NCBI RefSeq assembly: GCF_013416555.1
Contig: NZ_JACCFG010000006.1
Coordinates: 62,001 to 126,000, forward strand
Direction of reading: 5' to 3'
DNA length: 64,000 bases
From: Sphingomonas sp. R-74633
GTDB taxonomy: Bacteria > Pseudomonadota > Alphaproteobacteria > Sphingomonadales > Sphingomonadaceae
This document shows, in pieces, positions 1 through 9,227 of this stretch. The notes below the pieces were generated by a model. The model saw only the letters and a program-made list of their open reading frames with translations. It was not told where the DNA came from and did not search any database. A program made the position numbers and the translations under genes. Numbering within the stretch: the first letter of the stretch is position 1; each line of letters starts with the position of its first letter.

Positions 1-2
1 CG

Positions 3-443
3 TGGTCTCCGTTGGCGAAGACCGAGGCACCGCGCCGCGACCGGCCCAATGCCTATTTCCAGCTGCCGGCGCCGGTGCGGGCGCGCTATGTGCGCTATGT
101 GCACGGCCACGTCGGCGGCGCGAACCTGGCGATTAGCGATTTGCGGGTGTTTGGCTCGGCCGATGGCAAGGCGCCGGCGATGCCAACCGGCGTGACCGCG
201 GTGCGCGATAGCGACGCGCGCAATGCGCATGTGGCGTGGAAGCCCGTGCGCGGGGCGGTTGGCTATAACGTGCTGTGGGGCGTGCGGCCGGACCGGCTAA
301 CGCTGACCTATCAGCGCTGGGCGGATCAGGGCGCCGCGCTGGATATCCGGGCGCTGAATGTCGGGGTTGGCTATTGGGTGGCGGTCGAGGCGTTTGACGA
401 GAATGGGGTTTCACGGCGCTCGAAGCCGGTGAAGATCAGGTAA
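3..443 (+). CDS. C-terminal end of a secreted carbohydrate-active protein (partial at left edge)
   Basis: The reading frame is already open at the window edge, so this is the last 146 residues of a longer protein whose start lies outside. The visible part begins with a beta-strand segment (ARYVRYVHGH...ISDLRVFG) of the kind found at the end of F5/8-type C (discoidin-like) carbohydrate-binding domains. A fibronectin type III-like module follows (VTAVRDSD...VAWKPV...GYNVLWGV...GYWVAVEAFDENG). Such modules are appended to family 43-like glycoside hydrolases in sphingomonads, which fits the neighbouring GH3, glucoamylase-like and sugar-transport genes, but the catalytic part is not visible. A TTG at 12 could be read as a start but has no ribosome binding site. 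The stop overlaps the convergent next gene by 8 bp. Confidence 0.6.
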   Translation, partial: WSPLAKTEAPRRDRPNAYFQLPAPVRARYVRYVHGHVGGANLAISDLRVFGSADGKAPAMPTGVTAVRDSDARNAHVAWKPVRGAVGYNVLWGVRPDRLTLTYQRWADQGAALDIRALNVGVGYWVAVEAFDENGVSRRSKPVKIR

Positions 444-1869
444 TCCAGCCCCCGGTGAACCCTGCAGCCTTCAGTCCCTTCCGGATTGGCGGGCACGACC
501 GCATCCGCTTCCACACGAACTCGCTGCGATAGTTCGCCGCCTGGAGCAGGATCGGGCCCTGGTCGATGCCGATATAGTCGGTGTCGTACCAGCCCTTCAC
601 CGGATCGACGCGGCCATTGCTGACGCGCTTGTCGGTCCAGCGGAAGCTCGGGTTGAACGAGTCGAAGAAGCCATATTTGCCGTAGAGCAACGCGCCATGC
701 TCGCGGCGTAGCGCTTCGGCAGCGGGGATCACGATCTCGGGCGCGAAGGGCAGCGAGCCGAGTGCCGCGGTCGGGGCGAGGGTGCCGTCGTCGCGCTCGT
801 CGGGCTGGCCCAGCGGGCCGCGCGCCGAATAGCTGAAGAACTCGACGGTCCTGCCCTTGAACGGCAGCTTGAAATCGCCGGGGCCGTCGCAGGCGGTGAG
901 GCCCCATATGTCCTTCGACCAGCCGTCCCAGCCCTGCGGGTTGGCGATGCAATAGGCGCGGCTGGCATAGGTGGCGCGGCGGCTATTCTCGAAATAATCC
1001 ATGCCGGCCTCACGCATTGTCGCGTCGCGAATGCCGCGGAAGTCGATCCAGATCTGGCTGTACTGGTGGCCGAACAGCGGCGCGAAGGCGAGGTGGCGGG
1101 TCGGACCCTCGCCGCGCCAGCTATGCGCATAGGGCGCGGTCCACACCTCCCAGCTGTCCGCCGGCAAGGCGTGCTCGGGGGCGCCCAGACCGAGAATGTA
1201 GACGAACATCCCCTCGTTATAGCCGTCCCAGCTGCGCTCGATCAGGCCGCGGCCGGGGTGCCAGCCCATCGACACTGCCTTGCGGCCGTCCGAGCGGAAG
1301 AAGTTCCAGTCGGCACGGGCATAGAGCTTCTGCGCGAGGTCGCGGATCTCGCGCTCCTTCGCGTCGGCGCGGTCATAATATTGGCCGGCGAAGAGGACGC
1401 CCATCAGCAGCAATGTGGTGTCGACGCTCGACAGCTCGACGTCGCGGAAACGCTCTCCGCTGATCATGTCGATGAAGTGATAGAAGAAGCCCTTGTGGCC
1501 GATCTTGCCGGTCGGCTCGGGCCCCTGGGGCGCTTCCCAGAAGAAGCGCAGCGTGGTGAGCGTGAGGTCGCGGGCCTCGGCGCGGGTGATCCAGCCGCGC
1601 TCGACGCCGACCGGATAGGCAGTGAGCGCGAAGCCCACCGAGGCGATCGAGCAGAAGCTGGGCGAGGGATAGCGATCGGGGACCAGGCCATTGTCGCGCC
1701 GCGCGGTCTCCCAGAACCAGCGGAAGGTGCGCTCCTCGATGTCTTCGTAAAAGGCGGGGAGCGTGCGTACCGCGGCGGGCTTGCGCGACTGGGCGTTGGC
1801 GGCGGCGGGCAGGGCCGAGCCGGCCAACAGGAGCGAAGACCGCGAAAGGAGCGCGCGCCGGTCGATCAT
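436..1869 (-). CDS. Exported glucoamylase-like protein (glycoamylase-like domain)
   Basis: 477 residues. The N-terminus MIDRRALLSRSSLLLAG...AANA looks like a twin-arginine signal peptide ending near residue 27, so the ATG at 1869 is preferred over the one six codons upstream. The body carries the landmarks of the glycoamylase-like family (PF10091): ERTFRWFWE near the start, GHKGFFYHFID, SSVDTTLLLMGVLFAGQYY, and SWDGYNEGMFVYILGLG. The family is an alpha/alpha-barrel thought to act on glucans in the periplasm; the exact substrate is unknown. It lies downstream of a LacI-type repressor on the same strand with an operator-like palindrome between them, and is part of the 1-7 kb sugar-use cluster. 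Confidence 0.8.
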   Translation of the reverse strand: MIDRRALLSRSSLLLAGSALPAAANAQSRKPAAVRTLPAFYEDIEERTFRWFWETARRDNGLVPDRYPSPSFCSIASVGFALTAYPVGVERGWITRAEARDLTLTTLRFFWEAPQGPEPTGKIGHKGFFYHFIDMISGERFRDVELSSVDTTLLLMGVLFAGQYYDRADAKEREIRDLAQKLYARADWNFFRSDGRKAVSMGWHPGRGLIERSWDGYNEGMFVYILGLGAPEHALPADSWEVWTAPYAHSWRGEGPTRHLAFAPLFGHQYSQIWIDFRGIRDATMREAGMDYFENSRRATYASRAYCIANPQGWDGWSKDIWGLTACDGPGDFKLPFKGRTVEFFSYSARGPLGQPDERDDGTLAPTAALGSLPFAPEIVIPAAEALRREHGALLYGKYGFFDSFNPSFRWTDKRVSNGRVDPVKGWYDTDYIGIDQGPILLQAANYRSEFVWKRMRSCPPIRKGLKAAGFTGGWIT

Positions 1870-1996
1870 GATCAAAGCCTCATACACGAGAACGGATGAC
1901 GGTTCGCCCCGGACCTAGAAAATCGGGTCCAAAAAATCGGGGGCGGTGCACGAGGCGCCGCCCCCCAGGGGGGGTGTAGGGTGCGAAGCGCTATTG

Positions 1997-2012
1997 CTGA
2001 AACCGGTTACAG
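1997..2012. promoter_or_regulatory. Operator-like palindrome upstream of the glucoamylase-like gene
   Basis: The sequence CTGAAACCGGTTACAG is an inverted repeat with seven of eight base pairs matched around an AACCGGTT core. The same core occurs as a perfect 12-bp palindrome at 3145. LacI-family proteins typically bind such palindromes with a central CG, and a LacI gene lies between the two sites. The assignment to that regulator is inference. Confidence 0.6.
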
Positions 2013-2041
2013 TTTCGGGACAAAAAGAAACGGAGCCACAC

Positions 2042-3058
2042 TCACGCATGCGCGGCTCCGCCTTGGGAGGCGGTGTGCGGCGCCGTCGTGGCGCGCGTCA
2101 CCAGCTCGGGGATCTGGGTTTCGCTGGCACGGACCTGGTCCCGGCCTTCGAGCATGTCGATCAGCCGGGAGACGGCGCGGGCGCCCATCTCGGCAACGTT
2201 CACGCGCATCGTGCTGAGCGAGAGATAGCGGGCGAGGGGGACGTCGTCGAAGCCGGCGACGGCAATATCCTCGGGCACGCGCTTGCCGCCGGTGCGCAGG
2301 CCGTAGAGGCAGCCGATCGCCATCATGTCGTTGGCGGCGAACACTGCGTCGGTGAGCGTGGAGCTTGCCAGGATCTCGGCCGCGGCGGATTCGCCGGTTT
2401 CCTCGTTGAAATCGCCCGCGATGATGCGCGGCGGCAGACCGAGCCGGGCGCATGCGTCGCGATAGCCCTGCGCGCGCTCCTGCGCGTCGACATTGCCTTC
2501 GGGGCCGGCGATGTGGACGATGTGGCGATAGCCATTGGCGTGGAGGTGCGCGACCATCGCTTCGGCGCCGGCGCGGTTGTCGAGGCGGAGCGACGGGCGG
2601 CCCGGCACCTCGCGGTGGCTGTTGATCATCACCGAGGGCAGGGCCGGCGGCAGCGCACGCTCGAGCGTCTCGGGGTCGATATGCGGGGCCATCACCAGCA
2701 GGCCGTCGACGCGGCCGCGCATTGCGCGGAGGGCAACGGCCGCCTGATCGCCATCGTCGTGCATGTTGGACAGCAGCAGGAGATAGCCGCGGCGGCTCGC
2801 TTCGCGGTCCATGCCGCGCACACATTCGGAGAAGAACTCGCCGTGAAGATCGGGCAGGACCACGCCGATTGCGTGGTTGCGCGCCAGGCTGAGGCTGCGC
2901 GCGCCGGCATGCGGGACATAGCCCAATTCGGACGCTGCCTTGATCACCTTGTCGCGGGTTTCGGCACGGACATTGTCGAGGCCGTTCAGGGCGCGCGACA
3001 CCGACGCGACCGAAACTTCGGCGCGGCGTGCGACATCGCGGATAGTGGCCTCGCCCAT
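2042..3058 (-). CDS. LacI-family transcriptional regulator of the sugar-use cluster
   Basis: 338 residues from the ATG at 3058; the open frame continues far upstream but only this start places the helix-turn-helix (ATIRDVARRAEVSVASVSRA, with the LacI hinge helix after it) at the N-terminus. Residues about 60-330 form the periplasmic-binding-like sugar sensor (IGVVLPDLHGEFFSECVRGM, DAVFAANDMMAIG, VAGFDDVPLARYLSLSTM). The gene is divergent from the GH3 beta-glucosidase and upstream of the glucoamylase-like gene. GTAACCGGTTAC lies in the divergent promoter region and a second copy of its core precedes the glucoamylase gene, so it probably represses itself and both hydrolases until a glucoside or maltodextrin binds. 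The ligand is unknown. Confidence 0.9.
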   Translation of the reverse strand: MGEATIRDVARRAEVSVASVSRALNGLDNVRAETRDKVIKAASELGYVPHAGARSLSLARNHAIGVVLPDLHGEFFSECVRGMDREASRRGYLLLLSNMHDDGDQAAVALRAMRGRVDGLLVMAPHIDPETLERALPPALPSVMINSHREVPGRPSLRLDNRAGAEAMVAHLHANGYRHIVHIAGPEGNVDAQERAQGYRDACARLGLPPRIIAGDFNEETGESAAAEILASSTLTDAVFAANDMMAIGCLYGLRTGGKRVPEDIAVAGFDDVPLARYLSLSTMRVNVAEMGARAVSRLIDMLEGRDQVRASETQIPELVTRATTAPHTASQGGAAHA

Positions 3059-3144
3059 TTCAGTCCCTTCTTCCCGGCCTTCGCAGCGTTTTCCTACGTT
3101 CCAGACCGCTTCGGCGATTGCAATGCAAGCCGTGCCCGAGTTAT

Positions 3145-3156
3145 GTAACCGGTTAC
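3145..3156. promoter_or_regulatory. Perfect 12-bp operator palindrome between lacI-type gene and GH3 gene
   Basis: GTAACCGGTTAC is a perfect palindrome in the 193-bp gap between the divergent LacI-type gene (start 3058) and beta-glucosidase gene (start 3252). It shares its AACCGGTT core with the site at 1997-2012. Its position allows control of both divergent promoters. Confidence 0.7.
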
Positions 3157-3251
3157 GGACGGCGCAAACAAGCAAAAAAGTTTCACGCGCGGACATCATG
3201 GTGACAAAGCCCGTTGAGGGTTGGCTCGGGCCGATCAGGAGAGGAATGGAC

Positions 3252-5537
3252 ATGTTTGACACCCGGATTTCGCGACGCGCGGCCTTGATGGGAGCCGGAG
3301 CGGTCGCGGCCTGGGCTGCGAGCCCGGCGCGGGCGATGCTGCAGGCGGCCGGCAATCTGCCCGTCCCCGCCTTCATCGATGCGCTGATCGCCAAGATGAC
3401 GGTCGACGAAAAGGCCGGCCAGCTCACGCTGCTGCCCGCGGCCTGGGGCGGCGGTGTTGCCACCGCGCTCAACCCGCCGACCAATGGTCCGAGCTTCGAG
3501 GAGCAACTCGCCGATGTCGAGAAGGGGCGCCTCACCGGCGTGTTCAACGGCAATGGCGCCGAGATGGCGCGGCGGATGCAGACGGTGGCGATGACCAAGT
3601 CGCGGCTCAAGATTCCGCTGCTCTTCGCCGCCGACGTGATCCACGGCCACCGCACGATCTTCCCGGTGCCGGTGGGCGAGGCGGCGTCGTTCGAGCCCGA
3701 GCTGGCCGAGCGCACTGCGCGCATGGCCTCTTATGAAGGCGCCGCGGCGGGCATCGACTGGACCTTCGCGCCGATGGTCGACATTGCGCGCGACCAGCGC
3801 TGGGGCCGCACGATGGAAGGCGCGGGCGAGGACGTGCTGCTCGGCGAGCTGATCGCCGTGGCGCGGGTGAAGGGCTTCCAGGGCAAGGACCTGAAGGCGA
3901 ACGACGCGATGCTCGCGTGCTTCAAGCATTTCGCCGCCTATGGCGCGGCGGAGGCGGGGCTCGACTACAATACCGTCGATGTCTCCGAGCGGACGCTGCG
4001 CGAGGTGTATCTGCCGCCATTCAAGGCGGCGCTCGACGCCGGCGCGCTTTCGGGCATGGCCTCGTTCAACGAGATTTCGGGCGTGCCCTCGACCGCCAAT
4101 GACTGGCTGATGCGCAAGATCCTGCGCGAGGAATGGGGTTTCGAGGGCTTTGTCGTGTCGGACTACACCGGCGACATGGAGATGATCGACCATGGCTTTG
4201 CCGCGGATGCGCGCGAGGCGACCAAGCTAGCTTTTCTCGCCGGCGTCGACATGAGCATGACCAGCGGCTTCTACCGCGACCATCTGCCCGATCTCGTCGC
4301 CAAGGGCGAAGTGCCGATGACGGTGCTCGACGCGTCGGTGCGCCGCGTGCTGGCGATGAAGGCGAAGCTCGGTCTGTTCGACGACCCCTTCCGCCGCATC
4401 GACGTGAAGCGCGAAAAGGCGCGCTCGCGCACCAAGCCGGCGATTGCGCTGTCGCGCGAGGCCGGGCGCAAGTCGATCGTGATGCTCAAGAATGACGGCG
4501 ACCTGCTGCCGCTGCCCAAGAGCGGCAAGCGAATCGCGATCATCGGGCCGTTCGCCGAGGGCAAGCACGACATCAACGGCCCTTGGGTGGTCTATGGCGA
4601 CAATGCCCAGGCGATCGACCTGGCGAGCGGCGTGCGTGCGGCAGTGGCCGACAAGGGCGCGGTAAGCGTGGCGCTGGGCTCGGGTGTCGAGGCGCCGCTG
4701 GCCGGCGGGATCGAGGCGGCGGTGGCCGCGGCGAATGCGGCGGACGTGGTGATCCTGGCGATCGGCGAGGCCGAGAACATGTCGGGCGAGGCGCAGTCGC
4801 GCACCGAGATCGTGATCCCCGAGCCGCAAATGGCGCTGGCCGAGGCCGTGGCGAAGACGGGCAAGCCGATCGTGGCGGTGCTCAAGAACGGCCGGGCGCT
4901 GGCGCTCGAGGGCGCGGTGTTGAACGCTGGCGCGATTCTCGTCACCTGGTTCCTGGGCTCGGAAGGCGGCAACGCCACCGCCGATGTGCTGTTCGGCGAT
5001 TACAGCCCCGCCGGGCGCCTGCCGTGCAGCTTCCCGCGCTCGCCGGGGCAGCAGCCTTATTACTACAACCACAAGCCGACCGGGCGCCCGAACCCGGAAG
5101 GCGCGCTGCAGCCCTACAAGGCGCACTATCGCGGCATTCCGAACTCGGCTTTGTTCCCGTTCGGGCACGGGCTGACCTATGGCAAGGTGGCCTATTCGGA
5201 GCTGTCGGCGCCGGCGACGCTGGCGTGGGACGGCGAGATCACCGTCTCGGCGAAGATCACCAATTCCGGATCGCGCGCGATCGAGGAAGTGGTGCAGCTC
5301 TATATCCGCGACCGCGTGGCGAGCGTCACCCGGCCGGTGCGCGAGCTCAAGGCCTTCCGCAAGCTGGCGCTGGCGCCCGGGGCGAGCGAGACGGTGACGT
5401 TCAAGCTCAGTCGCGCGCAGCTGCTGTTCATCGGGCGGGAGAACAAGCCGACCGTTGAGCCGGGGCTGTTCGATGTGTGGATCGCCCCGTCGGCCGAGGC
5501 CGAAGGCGTGAAAGCGCAGTTCACGCTTACTGCTTGA
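3252..5537 (+). CDS. bglX: Exported GH3 beta-glucosidase (BglX-like)
   Basis: 761 residues from the ATG at 3252, chosen because AGGAGAGG (3237-3244) lies seven bases ahead; the ATG two codons earlier is too close. The N-terminus (MFDTRISRRAALMGAGAVAAW...ARA) is a twin-arginine signal. The GH3 N-terminal barrel follows (MTVDEKAGQLTLLP, DVIHGHRTIFPVPVGEAASF, CFKHFAAYGAAEAGLDYN), with the nucleophile in GFVVSDYTGDMEM at about Asp304. Then come the C-terminal sandwich (LSREAGRKSIVMLKNDGDLL, AIGEAENMSGEAQSR) and a fibronectin-like tail. It should release glucose from beta-glucosides in the periplasm. Family assignment is firm; the symbol is by resemblance to BglX. Confidence 0.9.
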   Translation: MFDTRISRRAALMGAGAVAAWAASPARAMLQAAGNLPVPAFIDALIAKMTVDEKAGQLTLLPAAWGGGVATALNPPTNGPSFEEQLADVEKGRLTGVFNGNGAEMARRMQTVAMTKSRLKIPLLFAADVIHGHRTIFPVPVGEAASFEPELAERTARMASYEGAAAGIDWTFAPMVDIARDQRWGRTMEGAGEDVLLGELIAVARVKGFQGKDLKANDAMLACFKHFAAYGAAEAGLDYNTVDVSERTLREVYLPPFKAALDAGALSGMASFNEISGVPSTANDWLMRKILREEWGFEGFVVSDYTGDMEMIDHGFAADAREATKLAFLAGVDMSMTSGFYRDHLPDLVAKGEVPMTVLDASVRRVLAMKAKLGLFDDPFRRIDVKREKARSRTKPAIALSREAGRKSIVMLKNDGDLLPLPKSGKRIAIIGPFAEGKHDINGPWVVYGDNAQAIDLASGVRAAVADKGAVSVALGSGVEAPLAGGIEAAVAAANAADVVILAIGEAENMSGEAQSRTEIVIPEPQMALAEAVAKTGKPIVAVLKNGRALALEGAVLNAGAILVTWFLGSEGGNATADVLFGDYSPAGRLPCSFPRSPGQQPYYYNHKPTGRPNPEGALQPYKAHYRGIPNSALFPFGHGLTYGKVAYSELSAPATLAWDGEITVSAKITNSGSRAIEEVVQLYIRDRVASVTRPVRELKAFRKLALAPGASETVTFKLSRAQLLFIGRENKPTVEPGLFDVWIAPSAEAEGVKAQFTLTA

Positions 5538-5544
5538 GGTGATT

Positions 5545-5574
5545 CCTCCCTCGGCGAAGCCGGGGGAGGATTTT
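5545..5574. terminator. Bidirectional terminator between convergent bglX and GPH transporter
   Basis: A hairpin with an 11-bp stem (CCTCCCTCGGC / GCCGGGGGAGG, one T-G pair) and a GAA loop occupies 5545-5569, followed by ATTTT on the plus strand. It fills the 36-bp gap between the convergent stop codons, so it likely ends both transcripts. Confidence 0.75.
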
Positions 5575-6926
5575 CAGGAACCCCGATCCTCGAGGTCCTT
5601 CACGATCTTCGCATGCGCGCCCTTGCCGAGCGGGTTGAGCAGCATGAACGCGACCGACAGCGCCAGGAACGCCAGCGGCACCAGCGCGATCGTGCCGCGC
5701 ATCGCGGCGAGCGTGGCGCTGCTCTGCTGGACATTGGCGACATAGCCGGCGGCGTCGAATCCGGCGGCGAGCAGCAGCGTGGCGAGGCCGATGGCGATGC
5801 GCTGGAGCAGCGCCGCCATGCCGAACACCGCGCCCTCGACGCGTAGCCCGGTGGCGCGCTCGCCATATTCCACCGTGTTGGGCAGCATCGCCCAATAGGC
5901 GAAGTGCAGGCCGACGATCAGCGCCTGCATCGTGACGAGGAAGAGCTGCATCGGCCCGGCCTTGTCGATGTGCACGCCGACGAAGAAGACCAGTCCCGCC
6001 ATGCAGGCCGAGGCGGCGAGGAACCATAGCCCGCGGGTGCCGAGCAGACGCTGGAGCAGCATCCATAGCGGCACCGCCGCGGCGCCGACGACGCCCATCC
6101 AGGCGAGCGCGCTCTGCCCGGCCACGTCGTCGCCGACGAAATATTTGAAATAATAGAGCACCGATTTGTTGAGGATCGTCACCGCGACGATCATCGCCAT
6201 CATCGCCAGGTTCAGCGTGACGAAGGCGCGGTTGGCGGCGAGGCTCTTCAGGCTTGCCGCGATCGAGGGCGGGGCAGTGCGCACCGGCACGACCTGCTCG
6301 CGGTAGCTGGCGCCGACCAGCATCAAGATCACGGTGCCGAGGATCGCGAACAGGATCGCCGCGCCGAGATAGGCATGCGCAGGAATCGGGCTGCCGCTCA
6401 ACCAGGCGCCGAACGGCAGCGTGCCGCGCGCGACGAACACCGCGGCCATCGTGCCGAACAACATCCGCATCCCGGCGAGGAAGGCGCGGTCGCGGCTGTC
6501 GCTGCTCACCCGCGCGCTCATCGCTAGATAGGGCACGTTCAGGGCGGCATAGGCGGTGCGGAACAGCAAATGGCCGACGAAGATGCTGCCAATGCCCCAC
6601 CAGCCGCTGGCGAGCGGCGGCACATAAGTAAGCACGAAGGCGAGGCCGAGCGGGATGCTGCCGAGCATCAGGAAATGGCCATAGCCGCGCCCGGGCTCGC
6701 GCCGGTCCGCAACGGCGCCGGCGATGAAGTTGGCGAGGCCGTCCCACACCGAGGCGATCGTGTAGATCGCCGCCGCGGTCGCCACCGGCAGCGCGAGCGC
6801 TTCGGTATAGTAGAAGAGCAGGAAGAGCATGATGCTCTGCCAGTAGAGATTGAAGGCGAAGTCCCCGAAGGCGAAGAGTAGCAAGCGCGCGCGGGCAGGG
6901 GCCGCGCGAAGGCGAGCGATCACCAT
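5574..6926 (-). CDS. GPH-family sugar:cation symporter (MFS)
   Basis: 450 residues with about twelve hydrophobic segments. The first part (FAFGDFAFNLYWQSIMLFLL, ASVWDGLANFIAGAVADR) matches the glycoside-pentoside-hexuronide (MelB-like) branch of the major facilitator superfamily, in which the aspartate of the D-G-x-x-N region and the D-R loop are characteristic. It would bring di- or oligosaccharide products of the neighbouring hydrolases across the inner membrane. It converges on the beta-glucosidase gene and shares a terminator with it. Substrate and coupling ion cannot be read from the sequence. Confidence 0.85.
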   Translation of the reverse strand: MVIARLRAAPARARLLLFAFGDFAFNLYWQSIMLFLLFYYTEALALPVATAAAIYTIASVWDGLANFIAGAVADRREPGRGYGHFLMLGSIPLGLAFVLTYVPPLASGWWGIGSIFVGHLLFRTAYAALNVPYLAMSARVSSDSRDRAFLAGMRMLFGTMAAVFVARGTLPFGAWLSGSPIPAHAYLGAAILFAILGTVILMLVGASYREQVVPVRTAPPSIAASLKSLAANRAFVTLNLAMMAMIVAVTILNKSVLYYFKYFVGDDVAGQSALAWMGVVGAAAVPLWMLLQRLLGTRGLWFLAASACMAGLVFFVGVHIDKAGPMQLFLVTMQALIVGLHFAYWAMLPNTVEYGERATGLRVEGAVFGMAALLQRIAIGLATLLLAAGFDAAGYVANVQQSSATLAAMRGTIALVPLAFLALSVAFMLLNPLGKGAHAKIVKDLEDRGS

Positions 6927-7063
6927 TGATTCGACATCCCGTCCTCCGCCGACATGGCAATTGCCTAGCGCGGGTAGCAGTGCGCGGGAACGGTGCTTTT
7001 CAAAGGGTTTGGCCCAAAGGCCGAATCGGGCGCCGCGTCGGGCGGCCCGAGGGGAATTTTAGT

Positions 7064-7140
7064 TGGTCGGGGCGACAGGATTCGAACCTGCGACCCCCAC
7101 ACCCCCAGTGTGATGCGCTACCAGGCTGCGCTACGCCCCG
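7064..7140 (-). tRNA. tRNA-Pro, anticodon GGG
   Basis: A 77-nt cloverleaf reads on the minus strand with acceptor CGGGGCG/CGCCCCG, D-arm GCGC...GCGC, anticodon stem TCACA/TGTGG around loop CTGGGGG (anticodon GGG), T-arm GCAGG-TTCGAAT-CCTGT, discriminator A and an encoded CCA. The G-C rich acceptor starting with C1-G72 is typical of tRNA-Pro. Prokaryotic proline tRNAs with GGG read CCC and CCU. Confidence 0.95.
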
Positions 7141-7153
7141 ACCGAGGTTGGGG

Positions 7154-7182
7154 CCTCTAGGCCGGTGCGGCGCAGGATGCAA
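7154..7182 (-). promoter_or_regulatory. Probable promoter of tRNA-Pro
   Basis: On the minus strand TTGCAT (7182-7177) and TAGAGG (7159-7154) are separated by 17 bases and end 13 bases before the mature tRNA 5' end. The -35 matches the consensus well, the -10 only partly. Confidence 0.45.
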
Positions 7183-7284
7183 GCCGCTCCCGACAATAGT
7201 TGCGCGTGCAGGTCACGCATGTTAGCGCGCGGCGCTTGAACGGAGCGGACTTCGCGCCGGCTACCCAGCTAATTCCAGGATCCC

Positions 7285-7623
7285 ATGTTCATCACCCCAG
7301 CATATGCACAGGCCGCAGGCGCGGCACAGGCCAGCCCGATGGGCGGAATCCTCGGTCTTGCGCCGCTCGTCCTCATCTTCGTTGCCTTTTATTTCCTGAT
7401 GATCCGCCCGCAGCAAAAGCGGATGAAGGAGCTTCAGGGCTCGATCAACGCGGTCAAGAAGGGCGACCAGGTCGTCACCGGCGGCGGACTGATCGGCAAG
7501 GTCACCAAGGTCGACGAGAATGAGGTCGAGCTCGAGCTTGGCCCGAACGTCAAGGTCCGCGCGATCAAGGCCACGCTCACCAGCGTGAAGCCTGCCGGCG
7601 GCGCGAAGCCCGCGAACGACTGA
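7285..7623 (+). CDS. yajC: Sec translocase accessory subunit YajC
   Basis: 112 residues, the usual size. A single membrane helix (LGLAPLVLIFVAFYFLMIRP) is followed by QQKRMKEL, the family signature, and then a small beta-rich cytoplasmic domain (KKGDQVVTGGGLIGKV). YajC associates with SecDF to assist SecYEG in late export steps. AGGAT lies five bases upstream of the ATG. The stop overlaps the secD start by one base (TGATG), indicating translational coupling. Confidence 0.95.
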   Translation: MFITPAYAQAAGAAQASPMGGILGLAPLVLIFVAFYFLMIRPQQKRMKELQGSINAVKKGDQVVTGGGLIGKVTKVDENEVELELGPNVKVRAIKATLTSVKPAGGAKPAND

Positions 7624-9212
7624 TGCTCGACTTTCCCCGCTGGAAGATCACCACGATCCTCGTCGGCATCGCGATCATGATCGCGCTGTCGGTCCCGAGC
7701 TTTTTCCCGAAGAGCGCGCGCGACCATTGGCCGAGCTGGGTGCCCAAGCCCGCGATCAACCTGGGCCTGGACCTTGCCGGCGGCAGCTTCCTGCTGTTCG
7801 AGGCGGACACCGATGACGTGCGCCAGGCCAGGCTCACGCAGATGCAGGAGCAGGTCCGCGCCGAGATGCGCAAGGACCCCAAGATCGACATCGGCGATAT
7901 CTCGATCCAGGGCGGCAAGGTCAGCTTCATGCTGCGCGACCCGTCCAAGGTCGATGCGGCGCGCGAGAAGCTGCTCGCGATCACCGGCACCGGCGTGGGC
8001 ACCACCGGCCAGCGCCAGTGGGACGTCGCCGTGGTCAATTCGTCGCAGTTCGTGCTGACCCCCACCGAGGCGGGCATCAACGAAGCGATCGAAACCGCGA
8101 TGAACGACGCGCGCGAGATCATCGAGACGCGCATCAACGCGCTCGGCACGGTCGAGCCGACCGTGATCCGCGAAGGCGCCAACCGCATCGTCGTGCAGGT
8201 CCCCGGCCTGCAGGACCCGACTGCGCTCAAGGCGCTGGTCGGCAAGACGGCGAAACTCGAATTCCGCCTGGTTGACGCCAATGCCGACCAGAATGCCGTG
8301 CAGGCAGGCCAGGCGCCGCCCGAGGACATCGTCCTGCCGCACGAGGGCGGTGGCAAGGTCGCGGTGCAGCGCCAGGTGATGATCACCGGCGACATGCTGA
8401 TCGATGCCAAGCAGAGCTACAACCAGCAGGGTCTGCCGGACGTGACGCTGCAGCTCAACGGCGCCGGCGCCAAGCGCTTCGCCAAGGTGACGCAGGAAAA
8501 TAGCGGCAAGCCGTTCGCGATCATCATCGACGGTGTCGTGATCTCGGCACCGAACATCAACGAGCCGATCCTCGGCGGCAGCGCCTCGATTTCGGGCGGC
8601 TTCACCGTGGAGAGCGCCAACAACCTCGCGATCGCGCTTCGATCGGGCAAGCTGCCGGTGGACTTGAAGGTGGTGCAGGAATCGACCGTCAGCCCGGAAC
8701 TCGGCGCCGACTCGATCCGCGCGGGTATCACCGCGTCGATCATCGCGGTGGTCGCGGTGATCGCGTTCATGATCCTCACCTATGGCCGCTTCGGCCTGTA
8801 CGCTACGCTGGCAGTGATCATCAACGTGCTGGTCATCCTCGCGGTGATGGGCCTGATGAACGCGACGCTGACGCTGCCGGGCATCGCCGGCTTCGTGCTG
8901 ACGATCGGCACCGCGGTGGACGCCAACGTGCTGATCAACGAACGCATCCGGGAAGAGAGGCGGCGCGGACGAAGCGTGATGCAGGCGATCGAGCTGGGCT
9001 ATAAGGAAGCCAGCCGTACGATCTTCGAAGCGAACGTGACCCACGCGATCGCCGGCCTGATCATGGTGATCCTGGGCTCGGGCCCGATCCGTGGCTTCGC
9101 GATCGTGCTGCTGATCGGTATCGCGACCTCGGTGTTCACCGCGGTCGTGTTCACTCGCATGCTCGTCACGATCTGGTTGCGCCGCAACCGGCCCACCGAA
9201 ATCCATATTTAA
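7623..9212 (+). CDS. secD: Protein translocase subunit SecD
   Basis: 529 residues with six predicted membrane segments: one near residues 10-27 and five in the last third. The periplasmic P1 region starts NLGLDLAGGSFLLFEAD and the conserved membrane core includes GIAGFVLTIGTAVDANVLINERIREE. SecD works with SecF, using the proton gradient to pull proteins out on the periplasmic side. Coupled to yajC by a one-base overlap and followed by secF after 15 bp, the standard gene order. Confidence 0.97.
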   Translation: MLDFPRWKITTILVGIAIMIALSVPSFFPKSARDHWPSWVPKPAINLGLDLAGGSFLLFEADTDDVRQARLTQMQEQVRAEMRKDPKIDIGDISIQGGKVSFMLRDPSKVDAAREKLLAITGTGVGTTGQRQWDVAVVNSSQFVLTPTEAGINEAIETAMNDAREIIETRINALGTVEPTVIREGANRIVVQVPGLQDPTALKALVGKTAKLEFRLVDANADQNAVQAGQAPPEDIVLPHEGGGKVAVQRQVMITGDMLIDAKQSYNQQGLPDVTLQLNGAGAKRFAKVTQENSGKPFAIIIDGVVISAPNINEPILGGSASISGGFTVESANNLAIALRSGKLPVDLKVVQESTVSPELGADSIRAGITASIIAVVAVIAFMILTYGRFGLYATLAVIINVLVILAVMGLMNATLTLPGIAGFVLTIGTAVDANVLINERIREERRRGRSVMQAIELGYKEASRTIFEANVTHAIAGLIMVILGSGPIRGFAIVLLIGIATSVFTAVVFTRMLVTIWLRRNRPTEIHI

Positions 9213-9227
9213 TCGGAAGCGACGCAC

